6,201 bases of DNA, from positions 1-6,201 of the forward strand of contig CAJWNW010000096.1 of the NCBI GenBank assembly GCA_913044085.1. Direction: 5' to 3'. Origin of the DNA: an uncultured Flavobacteriaceae bacterium. GTDB lineage: Bacteria; Bacteroidota; Bacteroidia; Flavobacteriales; Flavobacteriaceae. Positions 1 to 5,779 of this stretch are shown piece by piece; position 1 is the stretch's first letter; each line of letters begins with the position of its first letter. Position numbers and translations under genes: made by a program. Under the pieces are notes generated by a model. The model made no database searches. It worked only from the letters and a program-made list of their open reading frames with translations, and was not told where the DNA came from.

Positions 1-1924
1 TTTCTATTAATAATTTTTCAGTAGCATCATCCAATGCGGATCCTATTATCGCTGCTTTTGGGTTGTTATGTACTTGACTAAAGTGTTCCAAGGACACAGC
101 TAATGCTAAAAATTCACCAAGTGAATCCCAACGCAAGTGATTTTCGTCTAAAAATTGTTCAACATGTTTCGGAGCGGATCCACCAGCGCCAGTTTCAAAT
201 AAGCCACCTCCATTCATAAGCGGTACAATTGAAAGCATTTTAGCACTTGTTCCTAGTTCAAGTATTGGGAATAAATCGGTCAGATAATCTCTTAAAACAT
301 TCCCCGTCACCGATATAGTATTTAGACCATTTTTGAGTCGTTCTAACGTGAAATGAGTTGCTTCTAAAGGCGATAAAATTTTAAAATCTAAATCTGATGT
401 GTCGTAATCACTGATATACAGATTCACTTTTTTTATGAGGGCTGCATCATGTGCACGATTTTCATCCAACCAAAAAACCGCTGGAGTTTGAGATGCTCGT
501 GCACGAGTTATTGCTAATTTTACCCAGTCTTGAATTGGTGCGTCTTTAACTTGACACATCCGCCAAATATCTCCTTTTTCAACTTTGTGCGAGGTGTATA
601 TGGTTCCATCTTGGTCTATGACTTCAACAACACCATCTGAATCAATTTCAAAAGTTTTGTCATGAGATCCATATTCTTCAGCTTTTTGAGCCATCAAACC
701 TACATTTGGTACAGTACCCATTGTGCATGGATTAAAAGCGCCGTGTTTTTTGCAAAAATCTATAGTTGCTGTGTAAATACTTGCATAGCTGCTATCTGGA
801 ATGATAGCCTTGGTGTCTTGTTCTAAGCCTTTTGCATTGTACATTTTACCTGAAGTCCGAATCATTGCTGGCATGGAGGCATCAATAATGATATCACTTG
901 GGACGTGTAAATTGGTAATTCCTTTTTCAGAGTTTACCATGGCTAAATCAGGCCCGTCCTCAAGCGCTTTGTTAAACGCTGCTTCAATTTCGCTGCGCTT
1001 TTGGGAATCTAATTTTTTTAGTTTATCTAAAATATTTTCATAGCCATTGTTGGGGTTAACTCCAATTTGTTTAAATTCAGTTTTGTAGTTCTCAAAAACG
1101 TCTGAGAAAAATAGGCGAATCACATGACCAAAAATGATAGGGTCACTTACTTTCATCATGGTTGCTTTCATGTGTAAAGATAGCAACACCCCGGAGGCTT
1201 TAGCTTCCTCAATTTGTTTTTTTATGAATATTTTTAGAGCACTAACGTCCATCAAACTTGCATCAAAAATCTCTTTGTCTAAAAGTTTGATACCTTCTTT
1301 TAAAATTGTTTTTTGAGCTGTATGACTGCTATGGACAATACTAACAGTCGTTTCATTTTTTAAGGTCACGGATTGTTCGTTGTGCGCAAAGTCCCCGGAT
1401 TCCATGCTGGCAACATGGGTTTTAGAATCAGATTTCCATTCTCCCATACTGTGAGGATTCTTTTTGGCATAGTTTTTCACAGCTTTTGGTGCACGACGAT
1501 CTGAATTGCCTTCCCGTAACACAGGATTTACAGCACTTCCTTTAATTTTATCGTAGAGATTTTTTATTTGCTGTTGTTCGTCACTTTGCGGTTGTTCAGG
1601 GTATTTTGGAAGGGCGTATCCATGGGACTGAAGTTCAGCAATAGCCTCCTTAAGCTGAGGTAATGAGGCGCTAATATTTGGCAGTTTTATCACATTGGCT
1701 TCTGGGGTTTTGACTAGGCCACCAAGGCTTTTAAGTGCATCTTCTACAGGCTCTTTTTCTGAAATATGTTCTGGAAAAGCGGACAGTATTCTAGCAGCTA
1801 ATGATATGTTTTTAGTTTCTATGGATATACCATAGGGCTCCAAAAATGAGGAGACAATAGGCAGAAAAGATCGAGAGGCTAATGCAGGTGCTTCATCCGT
1901 AATGGTGTAAATAATTTTAGCCAT
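1..1924 (-). CDS. icd: Monomeric NADP-dependent isocitrate dehydrogenase, C-terminus cut by the window edge
   Basis: The enzyme oxidatively decarboxylates isocitrate to 2-oxoglutarate with NADP+ in the cytoplasmic TCA cycle (EC 1.1.1.42). The frame is open from the ATG at 1924-1922 (MAKIIYTITDEAPALAS) to the left edge: 641 complete codons of about 740 usual for the family, so roughly 100 C-terminal residues lie outside. Counting residues gives a constant offset of -2 from the Azotobacter vinelandii enzyme as I recall its numbering. Substrate residues are N83, S85, S130, N133, R137, K253 (LHMKATMMK), Y418 and R545. Metal ligands are D348 (DASMPAMIR), D546 and D550 (RDYLTD). The NADP phosphate contacts are H587 (APKHV) and R598 (HLRWDSLGE); the third, near 647, is off the window. 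This is the large monomeric type, unrelated in length to the dimeric ~416-residue enzyme. No frameshift or missing catalytic residue is seen. It lies downstream of rplS, separated by a terminator and its own candidate promoter. Confidence 0.96.
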   Translation of the reverse strand, partial: MAKIIYTITDEAPALASRSFLPIVSSFLEPYGISIETKNISLAARILSAFPEHISEKEPVEDALKSLGGLVKTPEANVIKLPNISASLPQLKEAIAELQSHGYALPKYPEQPQSDEQQQIKNLYDKIKGSAVNPVLREGNSDRRAPKAVKNYAKKNPHSMGEWKSDSKTHVASMESGDFAHNEQSVTLKNETTVSIVHSSHTAQKTILKEGIKLLDKEIFDASLMDVSALKIFIKKQIEEAKASGVLLSLHMKATMMKVSDPIIFGHVIRLFFSDVFENYKTEFKQIGVNPNNGYENILDKLKKLDSQKRSEIEAAFNKALEDGPDLAMVNSEKGITNLHVPSDIIIDASMPAMIRTSGKMYNAKGLEQDTKAIIPDSSYASIYTATIDFCKKHGAFNPCTMGTVPNVGLMAQKAEEYGSHDKTFEIDSDGVVEVIDQDGTIYTSHKVEKGDIWRMCQVKDAPIQDWVKLAITRARASQTPAVFWLDENRAHDAALIKKVNLYISDYDTSDLDFKILSPLEATHFTLERLKNGLNTISVTGNVLRDYLTDLFPILELGTSAKMLSIVPLMNGGGLFETGAGGSAPKHVEQFLDENHLRWDSLGEFLALAVSLEHFSQVHNNPKAAIIGSALDDATEKLLIE

Positions 1925-1976
1925 AGAGTAAGCTTTTACAAGTTGATTTTTTCTGTTGTAAATCTTAAAAAGCCTT

Positions 1977-1984
1977 CAAATATA
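1977..1984 (-). promoter_or_regulatory. Candidate promoter -7 box of icd
   Basis: The minus strand reads TATATTTG, an exact match to the Bacteroidota -7 consensus TAnnTTTG, 52 bases upstream of the icd ATG. Transcription would begin near 1970, giving a leader of about 45 bases. I see no TTG at the expected 17-20 base spacing upstream, so the -33 half is not supported and the call rests on the -7 box and its position. Confidence 0.45.
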
Positions 1985-2031
1985 TTAAAAACCCCAATAT
2001 TAAGAGTTTAAATAACAAATGAATTTTAACA

Positions 2032-2071
2032 TTTTGACAACAATCCAATTTGGTATCTCTTTTTTTGACAA
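2032..2071. repeat. Paired TTTTGACAA direct repeats flanking a CCAATTTGG palindrome, upstream of icd
   Basis: TTTTGACAA occurs at 2032-2040 and again at 2063-2071. The start-to-start distance is 31 bases, about three turns of B-DNA, so both would face the same side of the helix. Between them at 2045-2053 lies the 9-base palindrome CCAATTTGG. The block sits about 50-90 bases upstream of the icd -7 box and downstream of the rplS terminator, where an activator or repressor of icd could bind. The repeats are AT-rich and short, so chance is a real alternative. No regulator is inferred. Confidence 0.3.
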
Positions 2072-2088
2072 AATGATAAACTTTTAAC

Positions 2089-2118
2089 AAAAAAAAGCGC
2101 TGTTATATCAGCGCTTTT
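2089..2118 (-). terminator. Rho-independent terminator of rplS
   Basis: A perfect 10-base-pair stem (AAAAGCGCTG at 2093-2102 with CAGCGCTTTT at 2109-2118) encloses the six-base loop TTATAT. On the minus strand the stem runs into eight consecutive T (2096-2089). It begins 24 bases past the rplS stop codon, so it should end that transcript and separate it from icd. Confidence 0.88.
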
Positions 2119-2142
2119 GTAAAACTAATTATCTGGGAATAA

Positions 2143-2493
2143 TTACTTAGTACGTTCTTTAATTCTGGCTTTCTTACCAGTTAATTCTCTAAAATAGAAA
2201 ATACGTGCGCGGCGCACTTTACCACGTTTGTTTATTTCAATTTTTTGCAAGGCAGGCATATTCATAGGAAAGATACGCTCAACTCCAATCGTTCCTGACA
2301 TTTTTCTAATAGTAAAGGTCTCAGAAGCTCCAGTTCCTCTTTTTTGTAGTACAACGCCACGGAAAAACTGGGTTCTAACTTTTTGACCTTCACGGATTTC
2401 GTAAAATACAGTGATGGTGTCACCAGCAGAAAACTCAGGAAAGTCTTTTTTTGTTACAAATTCGTCTTGAACGAATTTAATTAAGGATTCCAT
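2143..2493 (-). CDS. rplS: Large-subunit ribosomal protein bL19
   Basis: This 116-residue protein matches bL19, the 50S subunit protein at the interface with the 30S subunit; the E. coli protein has 115 residues. Recognisable blocks are the acidic N-terminal helix followed by FSAGDTITVFYEIREG (about residues 21-36), the rRNA-contacting segment TQFFRGVVLQKRGTGASETFTIRKMS (about 41-66), the GVERIFPM strand (about 70-77) and the very basic tail KRGKVRRARIFYFRELTGKKARIKERTK (89-116). The ATG at 2493 is the only sensible start; no Shine-Dalgarno sequence precedes it. It follows trmD on the same strand after 115 bases, keeping the widespread trmD-rplS order, but rpsP and rimM, which precede trmD in E. 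coli, are absent here. The gap has its own consensus promoter and a foldable leader, and a strong terminator follows the stop, so rplS can be transcribed alone. Confidence 0.98.
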   Translation of the reverse strand: MESLIKFVQDEFVTKKDFPEFSAGDTITVFYEIREGQKVRTQFFRGVVLQKRGTGASETFTIRKMSGTIGVERIFPMNMPALQKIEINKRGKVRRARIFYFRELTGKKARIKERTK

Positions 2494-2519
2494 AGTAATT
2501 ATTTTATTGATTTTTTTGA

Positions 2520-2551
2520 ATTAACATGTACGATTATCGCTAGAGGTTAAT
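2520..2551 (-). promoter_or_regulatory. Foldable 5' leader of rplS, possible regulatory hairpin
   Basis: Within the predicted rplS leader the minus strand has ATTAAC (2551-2546) pairing with GTTAAT (2525-2520). Inside this is a second small helix, GCGA (2540-2537) with ACGA's complement TCGT (2533-2530), closed by a three-base loop. The two helices are separated by an internal loop of about five and four bases. Ribosomal protein leaders, including one for bL19 in other phyla, often bind their own product to control translation; that role here is inference. The outer stem is AT-rich and weak, and I cannot match this to a known leader class. Confidence 0.25.
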
Positions 2552-2564
2552 ACGAAATTGGCTG

Positions 2565-2594
2565 CAAATATAAGCAATAATTAAATGCTTACAA
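2565..2594 (-). promoter_or_regulatory. Promoter of rplS with both -33 and -7 elements
   Basis: The minus strand has TTG at 2594-2592, a 19-base spacer, then TATATTTG at 2572-2565. This matches the Bacteroidota sigma consensus (TTG, 17-20 bases, TAnnTTTG). It lies wholly in the trmD-rplS gap, placing the transcript start near 2560 and giving a leader of about 65 bases. It is the best-formed promoter in the window and would allow rplS to be expressed apart from trmD. Confidence 0.65.
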
Positions 2595-2608
2595 TTTATA
2601 TTAGATTT

Positions 2609-3286
2609 TTATTCATTTAGTAAATCGGGTCTTTTACTTTTTGTTCTTTCATAGGCTTGTTCCTCTCGCCATTTCTCAATTTCAGGAAAATTTCCACTGA
2701 ACAACAACTCGGGGACCTCCCATCCCTTGTAGGAACGCGGTCGTGTATAGATGGGTGGCGCTAATAGGTTGTCTTGAAAAGAATCGGTTAAAGCAGAGGT
2801 TTCATTTCCTAGAACACCAGGAATTAATCGAATGATAGCATCACACAGAACGGCAGCCCCTAATTCTCCGCCAGATAATACATAATCACCGATGGAAATT
2901 TCTTTGGTTATAAAATGATCTCTTACCCTTTGGTCGACCCCTTTGTAATGGCCGCATAAAATGATAAGATTTCCTTTCAAAGAAAGTTGGTTTGCAATGT
3001 TCTGATTCAGCAGGCTTCCATCGGGGGTCATGTATATAATTTCCTCATAGTTACGTTCAGATTTTAGTTTTGTGATGCATTTATCAATGGGCTCAATGGT
3101 CATTACCATGCCTGCACCACCACCAAATTGATAATCGTCTACGGATTTGTAATTATCTGATGTGTAGTCTCTTAAGTTGTGAACATAAACCTCTACAAGC
3201 TTTGCATCTATAGCACGTTTGAGAATTGAAGCTTCAAAAGGGCTTTTAAGTAATTCAGGAACTACACAGATGATGTCAATGCGCAT
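2609..3286 (-). CDS. trmD: tRNA (guanine-37-N1)-methyltransferase TrmD
   Basis: TrmD transfers a methyl group from S-adenosylmethionine to N1 of G37 beside the anticodon, which prevents +1 frameshifting (EC 2.1.1.228). The 225 residues cover the whole SPOUT enzyme. The start MRIDIICVVPELL is followed by the FGGGAGMVM loop (54-62). The trefoil-knot SAM site is made of LCGHYKGVDQRV (110-121) and ISIGDYVLSGGELGAA (130-145). R153 (IRLIPGV) and D168 (TDSF) align with the catalytic R154 and D169 of E. coli. The C-terminal tRNA-binding part has YTRPRSYKGWEVPELLFSGNF and ends ERTKSKRPDLL. K115 and A176 replace the acidic residues E116 and D177 of the E. coli enzyme. A Bacteroides homologue that I recall also has Lys at the first position, so this is probably a lineage feature. 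The gene lies between the protease terminator and rplS; no terminator follows it, so readthrough into rplS is likely. Confidence 0.98.
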   Translation of the reverse strand: MRIDIICVVPELLKSPFEASILKRAIDAKLVEVYVHNLRDYTSDNYKSVDDYQFGGGAGMVMTIEPIDKCITKLKSERNYEEIIYMTPDGSLLNQNIANQLSLKGNLIILCGHYKGVDQRVRDHFITKEISIGDYVLSGGELGAAVLCDAIIRLIPGVLGNETSALTDSFQDNLLAPPIYTRPRSYKGWEVPELLFSGNFPEIEKWREEQAYERTKSKRPDLLNE

Positions 3287-3304
3287 ATGTCAAAAATATA
3301 TCTA

Positions 3305-3312
3305 CAAATATA
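3305..3312 (-). promoter_or_regulatory. Candidate promoter -7 box of trmD
   Basis: The minus strand reads TATATTTG, matching TAnnTTTG, and is 18 bases upstream of the trmD ATG. Transcription would start around 3299, leaving a leader of only about 13 bases. There is no TTG at the right distance upstream. Support comes from the exact -7 match and its place between the protease terminator and trmD. Confidence 0.45.
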
Positions 3313-3407
3313 AGTGAATTATGCTTAGTGATTTGGTAGATTAATAGTAAGTAAAAGGCTTTACCTCTGCTATATATTTAGCAAGAAGTAGTAGTATGTA
3401 AATTCAC

Positions 3408-3441
3408 AAAAAAATCGCTTACACTGCTGTAAGCGATTTTT
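3408..3441 (-). terminator. Rho-independent terminator of the HtrA-type protease gene
   Basis: A perfect 14-base-pair stem (3410-3423 with 3428-3441, core TCGCTTACA/TGTAAGCGA) closes on the four-base loop CTGC. On the minus strand it leads into seven T (3414-3408). It begins 20 bases after the protease stop codon. The other flank also ends in five T on the plus strand, so it could work in both directions, but no plus-strand gene ends here. Confidence 0.9.
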
Positions 3442-3461
3442 AAATAAGATAGGTTGTTCAT

Positions 3462-4862
3462 TTATCTAAAGCGATAGACCATTTTTTCACCGCTATTTTT
3501 TATAATTTCAATTCTATTTACTCTGTCTGAATTTTTAATGAGTGCTTTTTTTACATCTGCTATAGAGTTTACTTTAAGCTCATTAATTCCAATGATTATA
3601 CAGCCTTTGTCAACACCGTCTGAAATCCATTCTTCCTTGTAATATTCAGATAATTCCTGTAACTCAAGGCCGTATTCTTGATTCTTTTTCTTTAATTCTG
3701 AACTTTTGAGTTCACGAAGCGTTCCAATGATGGGGATGTTGATGGTGGTTAGTTTTTCCAGTTTTACTTTCAAATCTTTTATTTTGTTTTTTCTTAACAA
3801 CTTAACTTCAACAATATCATTTGGACTCTTTGTGTTTAGAAAACCTTTTAAATCTGAGAATTTAGAAATCTTTATTCCGTCAATACTTTTGATGATGTCG
3901 CCTTCTTGAATTCCAGACAATTCTGCCCCGCTTTCTTTTTGAACATCGCTAACATAAAAGCCTTCTGTATCTTCAATACCGAGCGCTTCAGATTTTTTGC
4001 TATTCAGTTCAGTCCCTATAACACCTAAAATTCCATTTTGAACATTTCCAAATTCCATAATATCTTCCACTACTTTGCGAGCGATACTGCTGGGAACTGC
4101 AAAAGAATACCCAATGTAAGAACCTGTCCCTGAAGAAATGGCGGTATTTATGCCTATGAGATCGCCGTAAATATTCACCAGTGCACCTCCAGAATTACCT
4201 GGGTTAACTGCCGCATCCGTTTGTATAAATGATTGCGTATTTCTCCCTGAAAGATCTCTTGATTTTGCACTGATTATCCCAGCAGTGACGGTTGAGGTTA
4301 AATTAAAAGGATTGCCAACGGCTAACACCCATTCTCCAACCTTGGTTGTGTTGCTATCACCAAAGGTTATATAGCTAAGATTATTGTCTGCTTGAATTTT
4401 AAGCAAAGCAATATCTGTACCGGGATCGGTTCCAATAAGTTCTGCTGTAAATGTTTTGTTATTGTTTGTAGTCACTTCAATGGATTTTGCCCCCTGAATA
4501 ACATGGTTGTTTGTAACGATATAGCCGTCAGGAGAGATAATTACTCCCGACCCTGTACCGACTTGTTCACGGTTTTGTGGACGTCCAAAAAATAAATCTT
4601 CATAAGTGGTGTAGCCCTTGCTCGTTGTCGTGTTTTTTACATGGACTACAGCGTGCAGTGTTTTTTCAGCAGCTGTTGTAAAATCAACATTACTACCCCC
4701 ATTATTCACATTGTTCAAATAATTTACTGGAAAGACAATTGGTTTTTCTGAAATAGAATTGTTTTTGATTTGTAATTTAGGTTGTAGCCATTGCGTGTAT
4801 GTAATAAGGGTTACAGCGCCACCAAGAACTGACACACTTAAAAAAGAAACAAATTTTTTCAT
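3462..4862 (-). CDS. Periplasmic Do/HtrA-family serine endoprotease with two PDZ domains
   Basis: This DegP/DegQ-type protease of 466 residues degrades misfolded envelope proteins and may also act as a chaperone. The N-terminus MKKFVSFLSVSVLGGAVTLITY is a basic start plus hydrophobic segment, a signal peptide or membrane anchor that places the rest in the periplasm. The trypsin-like domain (about 60-270) carries the full triad: H120 in TNNHV, D150 in GTDIALLKI, S224 in GNSGGAL, with the QTDAAVNPGNSGG signature intact. PDZ1 spans about 275-370 (GILGVIG, then SGIQEGDIIKSIDGIKI). PDZ2 spans about 385-466 and is more diverged (GVDKGCIIIGINELKV). I start at the ATG 4862-4860; a TTG in the same frame at 4883 adds seven residues (TTG-encoded, then NSNIKI) unlike a signal peptide. 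The gene diverges from dapF, and a strong terminator follows. I call it DegQ/DegP-like rather than choose one name; a recognisable promoter was not found. Confidence 0.95.
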   Translation of the reverse strand: MKKFVSFLSVSVLGGAVTLITYTQWLQPKLQIKNNSISEKPIVFPVNYLNNVNNGGSNVDFTTAAEKTLHAVVHVKNTTTSKGYTTYEDLFFGRPQNREQVGTGSGVIISPDGYIVTNNHVIQGAKSIEVTTNNNKTFTAELIGTDPGTDIALLKIQADNNLSYITFGDSNTTKVGEWVLAVGNPFNLTSTVTAGIISAKSRDLSGRNTQSFIQTDAAVNPGNSGGALVNIYGDLIGINTAISSGTGSYIGYSFAVPSSIARKVVEDIMEFGNVQNGILGVIGTELNSKKSEALGIEDTEGFYVSDVQKESGAELSGIQEGDIIKSIDGIKISKFSDLKGFLNTKSPNDIVEVKLLRKNKIKDLKVKLEKLTTINIPIIGTLRELKSSELKKKNQEYGLELQELSEYYKEEWISDGVDKGCIIIGINELKVNSIADVKKALIKNSDRVNRIEIIKNSGEKMVYRFR

Positions 4863-4980
4863 AATCTTGATGTTTGAGTTCAATTTTTAAAAATAATTTT
4901 TTATTGCTTAATTTTTTTATAGTTAACTGAAATTTAACAATGATAAGTTCCTTATAAATATGCTTATATTTGCATAGCTT
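4863..4980. other. Divergent intergenic region between the protease gene and dapF
   Basis: This 118-base, very AT-rich stretch must hold the start signals for both divergent genes. The dapF -7 box is at its right end. For the protease the nearest match on the minus strand is TAAATTTC at 4936-4929, one base off TAnnTTTG and lacking a -33 TTG; I do not call it a promoter. No hairpin or repeat stands out. Confidence 0.6.
4965..4972 (+). promoter_or_regulatory. Candidate promoter -7 box of dapF, almost no leader
   Basis: TATATTTG matches the Bacteroidota -7 consensus and ends only eight bases before the dapF ATG. With a start point some four to seven bases past the box, the mRNA would begin about two to six bases before the start codon, close to leaderless. 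The 13 bases GCTTATATTTGCA are identical to those around the rplS -7 box. No TTG stands at the usual -33 distance. Confidence 0.5.
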
Positions 4981-5766
4981 ATGTTAGTTAATTTCTTTAA
5001 ATATCAAGCCACCGGTAATGACTTTGTTATCATTAATAATCTCACAAACATTTTCAACAAAAATGATACCAAACTTATCGCCAGACTTTGTAACCGACGT
5101 TTTGGCATTGGCGCGGATGGTTTGATTCTTTTAGAGTCTTCATCTGATTTTGATTTTAAAATGATTTATTTTAATGCCGATGGTCGTGAAAGTAGTATGT
5201 GTGGAAATGGCGGCCGTTGTATTGTGGCCTTTGCAAGGCGCATGGGGATTATTAAAGATACCGCAGTCTTTGCAGCCGTTGATGGCCAACATGAAGCAAA
5301 AATAGAAGCCACCCAAATTTCCTTAAAAATGCAAGATGTCAAATTGATAGAAAATAAAGGTGGTGGAATTATACTTGACACGGGATCGCCACACTACGTT
5401 TCAATGTGTAAAGATTTAGGCAATTTAAATGTTCAAATTGAAGGTGCCAAAATTAGAAACAATTCACTTTTTCTAGAAAATGGAATTAATGTAAATTTTG
5501 TAGACCCCATCGATTCAGAAAATTTCGCAATCCGGACTTATGAACGAGGTGTTGAAGGGGAAACATTGTCCTGTGGAACTGGAGCTACAGCCGTCGCTAT
5601 TGCGATGCATGCGTCTCAAAAAACCAATAGCAATTGTATTACACTTCAAACACAGGGCGGAGATTTAGAAGTCCGATTCAGATTTAAGCACGCCTCTTAT
5701 ATTGATATTTGGTTACGCGGTAGTGTAAATTATGTTTATGAAGGCAGCTTTGAGCATAACTTTTAA
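4981..5766 (+). CDS. dapF: Diaminopimelate epimerase
   Basis: DapF interconverts LL- and meso-diaminopimelate without a cofactor (EC 5.1.1.7), the penultimate step to lysine and the source of meso-DAP for peptidoglycan. The 261 residues match the usual family length. The two catalytic cysteines are present: C74 in SSMCGNGGRC (72-80) and C198 in SCGTGATA (197-204), acting as the base/acid pair across the two mirror-related domains. Other family blocks are KYQATGNDFV (7-16), FGIGADGLIL (41-50), FNADG (64-68), TGSPHYV (134-140), NGINVNF (167-173) and the YERGVEGE stretch (187-194) that binds the substrate carboxylates. The ATG at 4981 is chosen because the conserved KYxATGNDF block follows at the normal distance. 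mltG begins 13 bases after the stop, suggesting one cell-wall transcript. A promoter box right at the start codon suggests translation from a very short leader. Confidence 0.98.
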   Translation: MLVNFFKYQATGNDFVIINNLTNIFNKNDTKLIARLCNRRFGIGADGLILLESSSDFDFKMIYFNADGRESSMCGNGGRCIVAFARRMGIIKDTAVFAAVDGQHEAKIEATQISLKMQDVKLIENKGGGIILDTGSPHYVSMCKDLGNLNVQIEGAKIRNNSLFLENGINVNFVDPIDSENFAIRTYERGVEGETLSCGTGATAVAIAMHASQKTNSNCITLQTQGGDLEVRFRFKHASYIDIWLRGSVNYVYEGSFEHNF

Positions 5767-5779
5767 TTTATAACGATTC

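Noticed and set aside
801..1316. Two short plus-strand reading frames (801-1043 and 1134-1316)
   Set aside because: They lie antisense within icd, whose minus-strand translation aligns with all the known active-site residues. Their products resemble no protein family.
2572..2591. Inverted repeat TAAGCA/TGCTTA between trmD and rplS, considered as a trmD terminator
   Set aside because: The stem is only six base pairs with an eight-base loop, has no T tract in the right place, and overlaps the spacer of the rplS promoter.
3706..4595. Two plus-strand reading frames (3706-3909 and 4392-4595) inside the protease gene
   Set aside because: They are antisense shadows of a clear HtrA-family gene with intact triad, and have no start signals of their own.
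4929..4936. TAAATTTC on the minus strand as a protease promoter
   Set aside because: It misses the last base of the -7 consensus and has no -33 TTG at a suitable distance; in such AT-rich DNA this is expected by chance.
5166..5381. Minus-strand reading frame of 71 codons inside dapF
   Set aside because: It overlaps the first catalytic cysteine region of dapF in antisense and has no recognisable product.
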